64,000 nt of DNA from Lachnospiraceae bacterium (lineage in GTDB: Bacteria > Bacillota > Clostridia > Lachnospirales > Lachnospiraceae), in NCBI GenBank assembly GCA_004558185.1, contig SFDP01000008.1, positions 36,517 through 100,516 of the forward strand, read 5' to 3'. Positions 53,008 to 61,024 of the stretch are shown one piece after another (the stretch's first letter is position 1; every line of letters starts with the position of its first letter). The translations under genes and the position numbers were made by a program. A model generated the notes under the pieces. It saw only the letters and a program-made list of their open reading frames with translations. It was not told where the DNA came from and did not search any database.

Positions 53008-56000
53008 TTAGAGTCGGCAGATATCTATCAAAGAAACACTGTCAGCCGAGCAGTCTCCTGCCAGAATGTCGGCCAGACTGGAGGCGGTATCCAGGCTGGT
53101 AAGGCAGGGGATACCCAATTCTACGCTTTTCCGTCTTACCTTTACACTGTCCCGGGCAGGCAGTCTGCCCTTGGCAGAGGTGGAAATAATATAGCTGACC
53201 TTTCCGCTTTCCAAAAGAGCCAGGGTATTCTGGCTGGATTCATGGATTTTATGAACCAGTGTGACGTTAAGTCCATATTCCCTGAGTATCTTCGCAGTAC
53301 CCGCAGTGGCATAAAGCCTGAAACCGATACGGGCAAATTTCTCTGCAATAAAGCCAACCTCTGCTTTATCGCTGTCTTTAACGGTAATGAAGATGCCGCC
53401 CTTTTTGGTAAAACGGTAGCCAGCACCCAGAAGTCCTTTGAAAAGAGCCTCTGTTATGGTAGGAGCGATTCCCAAGACTTCTCCGGTGGATTTCATTTCC
53501 GGTCCCAGCATGGTATCCAGATTGGAGAGCTTTTCGAAAGAAAAGACAGGAACCTTTACTGCGGTATAGGCGGCTCTTTTTGCCAGACCCGTTCCGTATG
53601 GCAGGTCTTTCAGTTTCCTTCCCAGCATTACCTGAGTGGCAATGTCGATCATGGGAATTCCGGTTACCTTACTGAGATAGGGAACGGTTCGTGAGGAGCG
53701 GGGATTCACCTCAATGACATAAAGTTGTTTTTGGTGCATTACATATTGGATATTGATTAGTCCCTTTGTGTTTAGGGCCAAGGCCAGTCGGGCAGAATAA
53801 TCAATAATTTTTGCTTTCTGAGCATCTGACAGATTCCAGGCAGGATAGACGGCAATGGAATCACCGGAATGGATCCCTGCCCGGTCGATATGCTCCATAA
53901 TCCCGGGAATCAGGATATCCTCTCCATCACAGATGGCATCTACCTCCAGCTCTGTTCCCTGAATATATTTATCGATGAGAACCAGATTGTTTTCTAGCTG
54001 AGAAAGGATTATTCCCATATACTCCATGATATCATCGTCAGAAAAGGCAATAATCATATTTTGACCGCCCAGGACATAGGAAGGACGAAGCAATACAGGA
54101 TAACCCAGAGCATTGGCTGCGGCCAGGGCCTCCTCTGCAGTTCGCACGGTGCCTCCCTTAGGCTGCCTGATCTGAAGTCGCTGTAAAAGGGCCTCAAAAC
54201 GCCCGCGATCCTCAGCCATATCGATGCTGTCGGCAGAGGTTCCCAAAAGAGGAATATGGTGTTCGGACAGCCAATGAGTAAGCCGGATGGCCGTCTGTCC
54301 CCCAAAGGCGACCACAACACCCAGAGGTTTTTCCAAAGCAATGATGGGAGCAACATCCTCGGGAGTAAGAGGCTCAAAGTAGAGCCGGTCGGCAGTATTA
54401 AAATCGGTGGAAACGGTTTCCGGGTTATTGTTTATGATGACTACCTCATAGCCGGCCTGCTGCAGTGCCCATACACAATGGACAGAGGCATAATCGAATT
54501 CAATACCCTGGCCGATACGGATTGGGCCGGAGCCCAGTACCAGAATGGTTGGCCTGGGGTTTGCCCGACCTTCCAGAAAAGGGGCAGCCTCGTCTTCTTC
54601 ATCAAAGGCAGAATAGAAGTAGGGGGTCTGAGCAGCAAATTCTCCTCCGCAGGTATCTACCATCTTATAGGTATAGGCAGGGAAGGAATCCAACAGAGAA
54701 AAGTCTGCCTCGGTTTCCTTTATTCCATGGCCTTCCAGATAGAGGCTTTTGATGGTTTTCGTCAAGAATCCGTTTGCTTTAAGCTCCCTGATGAAATCAG
54801 CAGTCAGAGGCTGAGTTTTAATTGCCTTTTCCAATCGGCTTAAGTGGAGGATTTTTTCCAGAAACCATTCATCAATCCAGGTAAGGCGGTGAAGCTCGTC
54901 GATGGAGAAGCCCCGGTACAGGGCTTCATACACTGCAAAAATGCGCTGGTCATCCTGGGCTTTAATTTTGGTTAAAAGCTCTTCTTTGTTCAGCAGGCGA
55001 ATATCCTTGTCCAATAAAGAGTCGTGGGAAATTTCTGCTCCACGGATGGCCTTCATCAGAGCAAACTCAAAGCTTCTGCCGATAGCCATGACCTCTCCTG
55101 TGGCCTTCATCTGGGTACTTAGACCTCTGGAAGCATAAACGAATTTATCAAAGGGAAACTTGGGAAATTTTACTACCACATAATCCAGTGTGGGTTCAAA
55201 GCAGGCCCTGGTCTGTCCGGTGACCTCATTTTCAATTTCCTCCAGAGTGTAGCCAATGGCAATTTTAGCGGCCACACGGGCGATGGGATAGCCGGTAGCC
55301 TTGCTGGCCAGAGCAGAAGAGCGGGAAACTCTGGGGTTGACTTCAATAACCGCATATTCATAGCTTTCCGGGTGAAGGGCAAACTGAACGTTGCAGCCTC
55401 CCTCTACCTCCATGACATCAATGATGTGGAGGGCAGCGCTTCTTAGCATCTGGTATTCCCTGTCGGCCAGAGTCAGGGCAGGTGCAGTCACAATGGAATC
55501 ACCCGTATGAATGCCCACTGGGTCAAGGTTTTCCATGGAGCAGACGGTAATTACATTCCCCTGACTATCCCGCATGACCTCAAACTCAATTTCTTTCCAG
55601 CCGGCAATGGATTTTTCTACCAGGATCTGGGTGATGGGAGACTGGCGAAGGCCGGAAGCTGCAATTTCCCTTAAGGAAACTTCATCTTCGGCAATACCGC
55701 CGCCGCTTCCTCCCAAGGTAAAGGCAGGGCGAACGATCACCGGATACCCCTCCTGTCGGGCAAAGGTGAGTGCACCCTCCAGAGTATGCGTAATGACGGA
55801 AGGAATAACCGGTTCACGAATAGACTCCATCGTGGACTTGAAGCACTGGCGATCCTCTGCCCGGTCAATGGTTTCGGGATTGGCACCAAGAAGAGTAACT
55901 CCATGAGCGTCAAGGAAGCCCTCCTTAGCCAACTCCATGGATAAAGTAAGGCCGGTTTGTCCGCCCAGAGTGGACAGAAGGCTGTCCGGCTTTTCCAGAG

Positions 56001-56235
56001 TGATGATTCGTTTGACAAAGTCAAGGGTAAGAGGCTCGATATAGATATGGTCTGCCATGGCCGTGTCGGTCATGATGGTAGCCGGATTGGAGTTGACCAG
56101 AACCACCTCCAGCCCCTCCTCTTTTAATGCACGGCAGGCCTGGGTGCCGGCATAATCAAACTCGGCAGCCTGGCCGATAACGATAGGGCCTGAGCCGATT
56201 ACCATTACTTTTTTCAGTTTAGGATTTAAAGGCAT
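53008..56235 (-). CDS. carB: Carbamoyl-phosphate synthase large subunit
   Basis: Makes carbamoyl phosphate from bicarbonate, ATP and ammonia channelled from CarA, for pyrimidines and arginine. The 1075-residue protein has two homologous ATP-grasp halves (about 1-400 and 550-935), each opening with a VMVIGSGPIVIGQAAEFDYAG / ILVLGSGPIRIGQGIEFDYAS type sequence. The central oligomerisation region and C-terminal MGS-like allosteric domain (about 935-1075) are present. The start is 2 bp after the carA stop, so the two chains are co-translated. Confidence 0.97.
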   Translation of the reverse strand: MPLNPKLKKVMVIGSGPIVIGQAAEFDYAGTQACRALKEEGLEVVLVNSNPATIMTDTAMADHIYIEPLTLDFVKRIITLEKPDSLLSTLGGQTGLTLSMELAKEGFLDAHGVTLLGANPETIDRAEDRQCFKSTMESIREPVIPSVITHTLEGALTFARQEGYPVIVRPAFTLGGSGGGIAEDEVSLREIAASGLRQSPITQILVEKSIAGWKEIEFEVMRDSQGNVITVCSMENLDPVGIHTGDSIVTAPALTLADREYQMLRSAALHIIDVMEVEGGCNVQFALHPESYEYAVIEVNPRVSRSSALASKATGYPIARVAAKIAIGYTLEEIENEVTGQTRACFEPTLDYVVVKFPKFPFDKFVYASRGLSTQMKATGEVMAIGRSFEFALMKAIRGAEISHDSLLDKDIRLLNKEELLTKIKAQDDQRIFAVYEALYRGFSIDELHRLTWIDEWFLEKILHLSRLEKAIKTQPLTADFIRELKANGFLTKTIKSLYLEGHGIKETEADFSLLDSFPAYTYKMVDTCGGEFAAQTPYFYSAFDEEDEAAPFLEGRANPRPTILVLGSGPIRIGQGIEFDYASVHCVWALQQAGYEVVIINNNPETVSTDFNTADRLYFEPLTPEDVAPIIALEKPLGVVVAFGGQTAIRLTHWLSEHHIPLLGTSADSIDMAEDRGRFEALLQRLQIRQPKGGTVRTAEEALAAANALGYPVLLRPSYVLGGQNMIIAFSDDDIMEYMGIILSQLENNLVLIDKYIQGTELEVDAICDGEDILIPGIMEHIDRAGIHSGDSIAVYPAWNLSDAQKAKIIDYSARLALALNTKGLINIQYVMHQKQLYVIEVNPRSSRTVPYLSKVTGIPMIDIATQVMLGRKLKDLPYGTGLAKRAAYTAVKVPVFSFEKLSNLDTMLGPEMKSTGEVLGIAPTITEALFKGLLGAGYRFTKKGGIFITVKDSDKAEVGFIAEKFARIGFRLYATAGTAKILREYGLNVTLVHKIHESSQNTLALLESGKVSYIISTSAKGRLPARDSVKVRRKSVELGIPCLTSLDTASSLADILAGDCSADSVSLIDICRL

Positions 56236-56237
56236 GG

Positions 56238-57320
56238 TTAAATTCTCCTTTCCATCATTTCCATAAATTCCTGAAACAGATATTCCGTATCCTTAGGGCC
56301 GCTGCAAGCCTCCGGGTGAAACTGTACGGATAAACCGGGGAAGCGATTATAGCGTATACCCTCACAAGTGTTGTCATTGAGATTGATGAAGGCTAAGGAG
56401 GCATCTTCAGGTAAGCTGTCACTTACTACACTGTAGCCATGATTTTGACTGGTCATGTAAATACGGCCTGTTTCCACAGCCTTGACCGGTTGATTGGCAC
56501 CCCGGTGGCCAAATTTTAGCTTTTCAGTTCTTGCACCATTGGCCAGAGCCAGAAGCTGATGACCCAGGCAGATACCAAAAAGAGGAATTTTCGTTTCACA
56601 AAGAAGAGATAGCTGCCGAATAATCTCAGGATTGTCGGTGGGATCACCGGGGCCGTTGCTGAGCATAATGCCGTCTGGCTTTAGGGCAAGAATCTGTTGG
56701 GCAGAATAAGAAGAGGGAACGACAGTAATTTTACAGCCCAGAGAATAGAGCCTGCGGATAATGTTCTGCTTTGCTCCAAAATTCCAAAGAACTACGTGGC
56801 GGCGCCAGGCGCTGTTGTCCACAAGATAAGGAGCAGTACAGGTTACCTGAGCTACGGAGTCGCAGCACTTCCACCGGGAAAGCTCCCTGCTGCTGTCGGT
56901 GGAAGGGGGAAGTGCAGTAAGTCTTCCGTTCATTACTCCCTGCTCACGAATCTTTCGTGTCAGAGCCCGGGTATCTATGCCGCAAATGCCGGGAATCCTA
57001 TTCCGCTTTAACAGGGTATGTAAATCCATCTGGCTTCGAAAATTGGAAGGAGTATCACAGTATTCTTTCGTCAGATAGGCACTCAGATGTATCTTTTCAC
57101 TTTCCGCATCCAGAAGATTGACACCATAATTTCCAATTAAAGGGAAGGTTTGCAAAACCATCTGACCATAATAGCTGGGATCTGTCAGAGTTTCCACATA
57201 GCCGGTCATGGCAGTGGTAAAAACTACTTCGGCGATAACATCCTCAGTCAGGGTGGCGCCAAAGGCTTTTCCCGTATAGCAACTGCCATCTTCTAATTGC
57301 AGATAAATCGTATTGTCCAT
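56238..57320 (-). CDS. carA: Carbamoyl-phosphate synthase small subunit
   Basis: Glutaminase chain supplying ammonia to CarB, 360 residues. The N-terminal CPSase domain (LQLEDGSCYTGKAFGA, FTTAMTGYVETLTDPSY) precedes a class I amidotransferase domain with nucleophile Cys in LFGICLGHQLLALA and the His-Glu pair in SVQFHPEACSGP. AGGAGG lies 5 nt before the ATG at 57320. The leader has a strong promoter and a 26-position terminator hairpin. Confidence 0.97.
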   Translation of the reverse strand: MDNTIYLQLEDGSCYTGKAFGATLTEDVIAEVVFTTAMTGYVETLTDPSYYGQMVLQTFPLIGNYGVNLLDAESEKIHLSAYLTKEYCDTPSNFRSQMDLHTLLKRNRIPGICGIDTRALTRKIREQGVMNGRLTALPPSTDSSRELSRWKCCDSVAQVTCTAPYLVDNSAWRRHVVLWNFGAKQNIIRRLYSLGCKITVVPSSYSAQQILALKPDGIMLSNGPGDPTDNPEIIRQLSLLCETKIPLFGICLGHQLLALANGARTEKLKFGHRGANQPVKAVETGRIYMTSQNHGYSVVSDSLPEDASLAFINLNDNTCEGIRYNRFPGLSVQFHPEACSGPKDTEYLFQEFMEMMERRI

Positions 57321-57348
57321 AGCTACCTCCTGTTTTCATCAAAACGAA

Positions 57349-57411
57349 AAAGGCATCCATAGAGGAATATTATTGCGAAAGAATAATATTCTCCTACGAA
57401 CGCCTTTGTTC
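57349..57411 (-). terminator. Leader terminator (attenuator) of carAB with alternative hairpin
   Basis: On the minus strand, 57407-57382 pairs with 57374-57349 over about 26 positions with G-U pairs and one mismatch, loop of 7, followed by TTTTTCGTTTTG. Competing with it, GAAC-AAAGGC-GTTC (57411-57398) forms a 4-bp hairpin with hexaloop AAAGGC. Same plan as in glnN and pyrG. Confidence 0.72.
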
Positions 57412-57419
57412 TCTGGCTT

Positions 57420-57448
57420 ATTGTAGCACCAGATGAAAAGGGGGTCAA
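57420..57448 (-). promoter_or_regulatory. SigA promoter of carAB
   Basis: Minus-strand TTGACC (57448-57443), 17-bp spacer, TACAAT (57425-57420); predicted start within about 10 nt of the attenuator. Confidence 0.68.
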
Positions 57449-57517
57449 GAAAAAAATCAGGACAGAAGAGAAGGTGATCAGGGGAAGCAGAAAAGGGAAG
57501 CACCCCGGGGGTTGTAC

Positions 57518-57570
57518 GAATGCACAAGGTTCATGGGATTAAAATGCTGCTAAAGCAGCAGAATGAGAGG
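57518..57570 (+). repeat. Leader hairpin element, orphan copy d
   Basis: GAATGCACAAGG...GGGATTAAAATGCTGC-TAAA-GCAGC-AGAATGAGAGG. About 50 nt closely match copy c before gltD, but no ATG, GTG or TTG gene start follows; the asnB promoter comes next. It may be a relic or a mobile copy. Confidence 0.65.
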
Positions 57571-57594
57571 AAAAAAAGACAACTGAAAATTTCC

Positions 57595-57624
57595 TTGACA
57601 GAGGGGAAAAAACTATGCTATTTT
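57595..57624 (+). promoter_or_regulatory. SigA promoter of asnB
   Basis: TTGACA (57595-57600), 18-bp spacer, TATTTT (57619-57624) preceded by TGC (extended -10). The leader to the asnB ATG is about 170 nt. Confidence 0.62.
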
Positions 57625-57668
57625 TGAAAAAAGAAAGATAAGCGATTGAGTTCGTAAAAAAGGGGTCA

Positions 57669-57753
57669 CACAAAGAGGTGCGGCAAATAGGTAATACGCG
57701 GATACGGCAGTTATTCGTCCTATTATGGGATGGATGACTGCCTTTCTTTTTTT
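57669..57753 (+). terminator. Leader attenuator of asnB
   Basis: GGCAG...GTCC (57706-57720) pairs with GGATGGATGACTGCC (57728-57742), 15 bp with three G-U pairs, then TTTCTTTTTTT. AATAGG (57686-57691) is complementary to CCTATT (57719-57724) and could break it. Upstream CAC-AAAGAG-GTG (57669-57680) is a small hairpin whose hexaloop has A1 and G4. No T-box sequence is present. Confidence 0.75.
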
Positions 57754-57798
57754 GAAGGAGTAACCTGATTCCCACCTGACAGATAAGGAGGAGACAAA

Positions 57799-59382
57799 AT
57801 GTGTTCAATACTATGCTACACAGGAAAAGATATGGATAAGGAGCTTTGGGAGGAAAGCCTTGAAAGAACCTCCATGAGAGGCCCTGATGCAGCAAAAGTG
57901 GTGGAAACCGACTTTGGCTATCTGGGCTTCGCAAGGCTGGCAATCATGGGACTTAGTGAGGAAGGAATGCAGCCCTTTAAGCAGGAGGGAAATTGGCTGG
58001 TCTGCAATGGGGAGATCTATGGCTTTCGTACGCTGAAACGGGAGCTGGAGGGGAGAGGCTATTCCTTTCACAGCGGTTCTGACTGTGAGGTACTTTTGCC
58101 CCTTTATCAGGAATATGGCCCGGAAATGTTTTCTCATCTGGATGCGGAATATGCCTGTGTGCTCTATGACGGAAAGAAAAAAATGCTGTTGGCGGCCAGA
58201 GATCCTATAGGAATCAGACCCTTGTACTACGGTTATTCGGACAGCGGCAAGATTGCCTTTGCCAGTGAGCCTAAATGCCTGCTGGGAAGAGTAAAGGAGA
58301 TCATGCCTTTTCCCCCCGGCCACTATTATCTGGAAGGGAAATTCATTCCTTATGAAAAAATTGATGAGGTCCATGGATATGTACATGAAGATTTGGATAT
58401 CCTAACCGGAAAAATCCATGATAAGCTGGTGAAGGGAGTAGAAAAACGGCTGGATGCAGATGCCCCTCTGGGCTTCCTCCTGTCCGGAGGTTTGGACTCC
58501 AGTCTGGTCTGTGCCATTGCCGCCAATTTGCTGAAACGGCCTATCCGCACCTTTGCCATCGGCATGGATGTGGATGCCATTGATTTAAAGTATGCCAGGA
58601 AGGTGGCGGATTTTATTGGTGCCCATCATACTGAGGTCATTATGACCAAACAACAGGTATTGGATTCCCTGGAAACGGTAATAGAGGCACTGGCAACCTA
58701 CGATATCACTACTATTCGTGCCAGCATGGGAATGTATCTGGTGTGCAAGGCTATTCATGAAAATACGGATTTAAAAGTGCTGCTGACAGGAGAAATTTCT
58801 GATGAGCTATTCGGCTATAAATATACGGATTTTGCTCCCAGTGCCCAGGCATTTCAGGAGGAAGCGGCAAAACGGCTCAGAGAGCTGCACTATTACGACG
58901 TGCTTCGGGCCGACAGATGCCTTGCGGCCAATAGTCTGGAAGCCAGAGTTCCTTTTGGTGATCTGGATTTTGTTCGTTATGTCATGTCCATTGATCCGGC
59001 AGTGAAGCTGAATACCTATGGGAAGGGAAAATATCTGTTGAGGAAGGCCTTTGAAAAGGACAGAATTTTACCGGAGGAGATCCTTTGGAGAGAGAAGGCT
59101 GCCTTTTCGGATGCGGTGGGTCACAGTATGGTGGACGACCTGAAGGAATATGCCGACCGGCTATATAGTGATGAGGACTATGAGCGGCTTTGCGGCAAGT
59201 ATGATTTTGCCACCCCATTTACGAAGGAAGGTCTGCTTTACCGGGAAATTTTTGAAAAATATTATCCCGGGCAGGCTCATATGATCCCGGATTTCTGGAT
59301 GCCGAATAAAGAGTGGGAGGGCTGTAATGTGAATGATCCCAGTGCCAGAGTTTTGACGAATTATGGTGACAGCGGTGTATAA
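57799..59382 (+). CDS. asnB: Asparagine synthetase (glutamine-hydrolysing)
   Basis: Makes asparagine from aspartate, glutamine and ATP. The 527-residue protein opens MCSILCY, giving Cys2 as N-terminal nucleophile of the class II glutaminase domain (about 2-190, with RGPDA, LGFARLAIMG, CNGEIY). The synthetase domain has the PP-loop SGGLDSSLV (about 229-237) and DELFGYKY. Length is close to E. coli AsnB. A strong terminator lies in its leader, so expression is probably controlled by readthrough. Follows the divergent carAB promoter region. Confidence 0.96.
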   Translation: MCSILCYTGKDMDKELWEESLERTSMRGPDAAKVVETDFGYLGFARLAIMGLSEEGMQPFKQEGNWLVCNGEIYGFRTLKRELEGRGYSFHSGSDCEVLLPLYQEYGPEMFSHLDAEYACVLYDGKKKMLLAARDPIGIRPLYYGYSDSGKIAFASEPKCLLGRVKEIMPFPPGHYYLEGKFIPYEKIDEVHGYVHEDLDILTGKIHDKLVKGVEKRLDADAPLGFLLSGGLDSSLVCAIAANLLKRPIRTFAIGMDVDAIDLKYARKVADFIGAHHTEVIMTKQQVLDSLETVIEALATYDITTIRASMGMYLVCKAIHENTDLKVLLTGEISDELFGYKYTDFAPSAQAFQEEAAKRLRELHYYDVLRADRCLAANSLEARVPFGDLDFVRYVMSIDPAVKLNTYGKGKYLLRKAFEKDRILPEEILWREKAAFSDAVGHSMVDDLKEYADRLYSDEDYERLCGKYDFATPFTKEGLLYREIFEKYYPGQAHMIPDFWMPNKEWEGCNVNDPSARVLTNYGDSGV

Positions 59383-59404
59383 GTTGTGGTACACTTAGGG
59401 GCGG

Positions 59405-59460
59405 AATGTGAGAAGAGGTTCTGATGCCTGCAGCAAAAGCTGGCGGTAAAAGAACTTCCA
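59405..59460 (+). other. Leader hairpin before purB
   Basis: GTTCT pairs with AGAAC, enclosing GCC..AGC-AAAA-GCT..GGC. It lies 25-70 nt before the purB ATG and has no U-tract; role unknown. Confidence 0.35.
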
Positions 59461-59486
59461 GAGAGAGTTTTGCAGCGGAGGAGAGT

Positions 59487-60938
59487 ATGAGAACAGATAT
59501 TTACCAGAGCCCCTTATCAGAGCGTTATGCCAGTAAAGAGATGCAGTATATTTTTTCACCGGATATGAAGTTTCGTACCTGGAGAAGACTGTGGATTGCC
59601 CTGGCCGAAACCGAGAAGGAATTAGGACTGAGCCAAAACGGAAAGCCGGTAATTACCCAGGAGCAGATCGACGAGCTGAAAGCCCATGCCGAAGACATCA
59701 ATTATGATGTGGCAAAGGCGAGGGAAAAAGAAGTTCGTCATGATGTCATGAGCCATGTGTATGCTTACGGGCAGCAGTGCCCCAAGGCCTCAGGAATCAT
59801 TCATCTGGGTGCAACCTCCTGCTATGTGGGGGACAATACGGACATTATCGTGATGACAGAGGGACTTAAGCTGGTAAAGAAGAAGCTGCTTAACGTGATG
59901 AAGGAGCTGGCAGATTTTGCGGATAAGTACAAAAATCAGCCTACCCTGGCCTTCACCCACTTTCAGCCGGCACAGCCTACTACGGTTGGCAAAAGAGCCT
60001 GTCTGTGGCTGCAGGAATTTTTTCTTGATTTGGAGGATTTACAGTATGTGCTGGACTCCATGAAGCTGCTGGGATCCAAGGGAACCACCGGTACCCAGGC
60101 TTCGTTTTTGGAGCTCTTTGACGGCGATCAGGAAACCATTGATAAAATAGACCCGATGATTGCAGCTAAAATGGGCTTTAAGGAATGCTATCCGGTATCC
60201 GGGCAGACCTATTCCCGTAAGGTGGATACCCGGGTGGCCAATGTTCTTGCAGGAATAGCAGCCAGTGCTCATAAAATGAGTAATGATATCCGCCTTCTGC
60301 AGCATCTGAAGGAGGTGGAGGAGCCCTTTGAAAAGAGTCAGATTGGATCATCGGCTATGGCCTATAAGCGTAATCCCATGAGAAGTGAGCGAATTGCCTC
60401 TCTTGCCCGCTATGTGATGGTGGATGCGCTGAATCCTGCCATTACCTCGGCCACACAATGGTTTGAAAGAACCTTAGATGATTCGGCTAATAAGAGATTG
60501 TCTATCCCGGAAGGCTTTCTGGCAGTAGACGGAATTCTGGATTTGTGCCTGAATGTGGTAGATGGTCTGGTGGTTTATCCCAAGGTTATTGAAAAACGAC
60601 TCTTAAGTGAGCTTCCCTTTATGGCAACGGAGAACATTATGATGGATGCAGTGAAAAACGGGGGAAACCGGCAGGAGCTTCATGAGCGTATCCGGGAGCT
60701 TTCCATGGAGGCCGGAAAGAGAGTGAAGGTAGAAGGCAAGGAAAACAATCTGTTGGAGCTGATCGCTGCAGATCCGGCCTTTAACCTGACCATGGAGGAG
60801 TTGGAAAGAACCATGGATCCGGTTAAATATGTGGGTCGTTCCTGCGTGCAGGTAGACAAATTTCTTTCGGAGGTCATCAATCCCTTGCTTGAGGCGAATA
60901 AGGAGGTTTTGGGAATGACTGCAGAGATTAATGTTTAG
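59487..60938 (+). CDS. purB: Adenylosuccinate lyase
   Basis: Acts twice in purine synthesis: SAICAR to AICAR and adenylosuccinate to AMP. The 483-residue fumarase/aspartase-family enzyme has HLGATSCYVGDNTD (about 110-123), TLAFTHFQPAQPTTVGKRA (about 153-171), and the signature loop GSSAMAYKRNPMRSE (about 285-299, SSxMPxKxN-type with Ala for Pro). The ATG at 59487 has GGAGGAG upstream; an in-frame ATG at 59424 lies in the leader hairpin region. It precedes purA. Confidence 0.95.
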   Translation: MRTDIYQSPLSERYASKEMQYIFSPDMKFRTWRRLWIALAETEKELGLSQNGKPVITQEQIDELKAHAEDINYDVAKAREKEVRHDVMSHVYAYGQQCPKASGIIHLGATSCYVGDNTDIIVMTEGLKLVKKKLLNVMKELADFADKYKNQPTLAFTHFQPAQPTTVGKRACLWLQEFFLDLEDLQYVLDSMKLLGSKGTTGTQASFLELFDGDQETIDKIDPMIAAKMGFKECYPVSGQTYSRKVDTRVANVLAGIAASAHKMSNDIRLLQHLKEVEEPFEKSQIGSSAMAYKRNPMRSERIASLARYVMVDALNPAITSATQWFERTLDDSANKRLSIPEGFLAVDGILDLCLNVVDGLVVYPKVIEKRLLSELPFMATENIMMDAVKNGGNRQELHERIRELSMEAGKRVKVEGKENNLLELIAADPAFNLTMEELERTMDPVKYVGRSCVQVDKFLSEVINPLLEANKEVLGMTAEINV

Positions 60939-61024
60939 AAGCACAGAGCGGGCAGTAAGGAATCAGAGAGATTTCCCAGCTCGGCACTGAATAGTCAGAT
61001 AGATATTGAATATGGAGGTTTCAA

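Noticed and set aside
57349-57411. PyrR-binding attenuator for carAB.
   Set aside because: The conserved PyrR anti-antiterminator loop sequence is not visible, and the leader before the terminator is too short to hold it.
57625-57753. T-box riboswitch for asnB.
   Set aside because: No GGGTGGNACCGCG core or specifier-loop layout was found; only the terminator and small hairpins are present.
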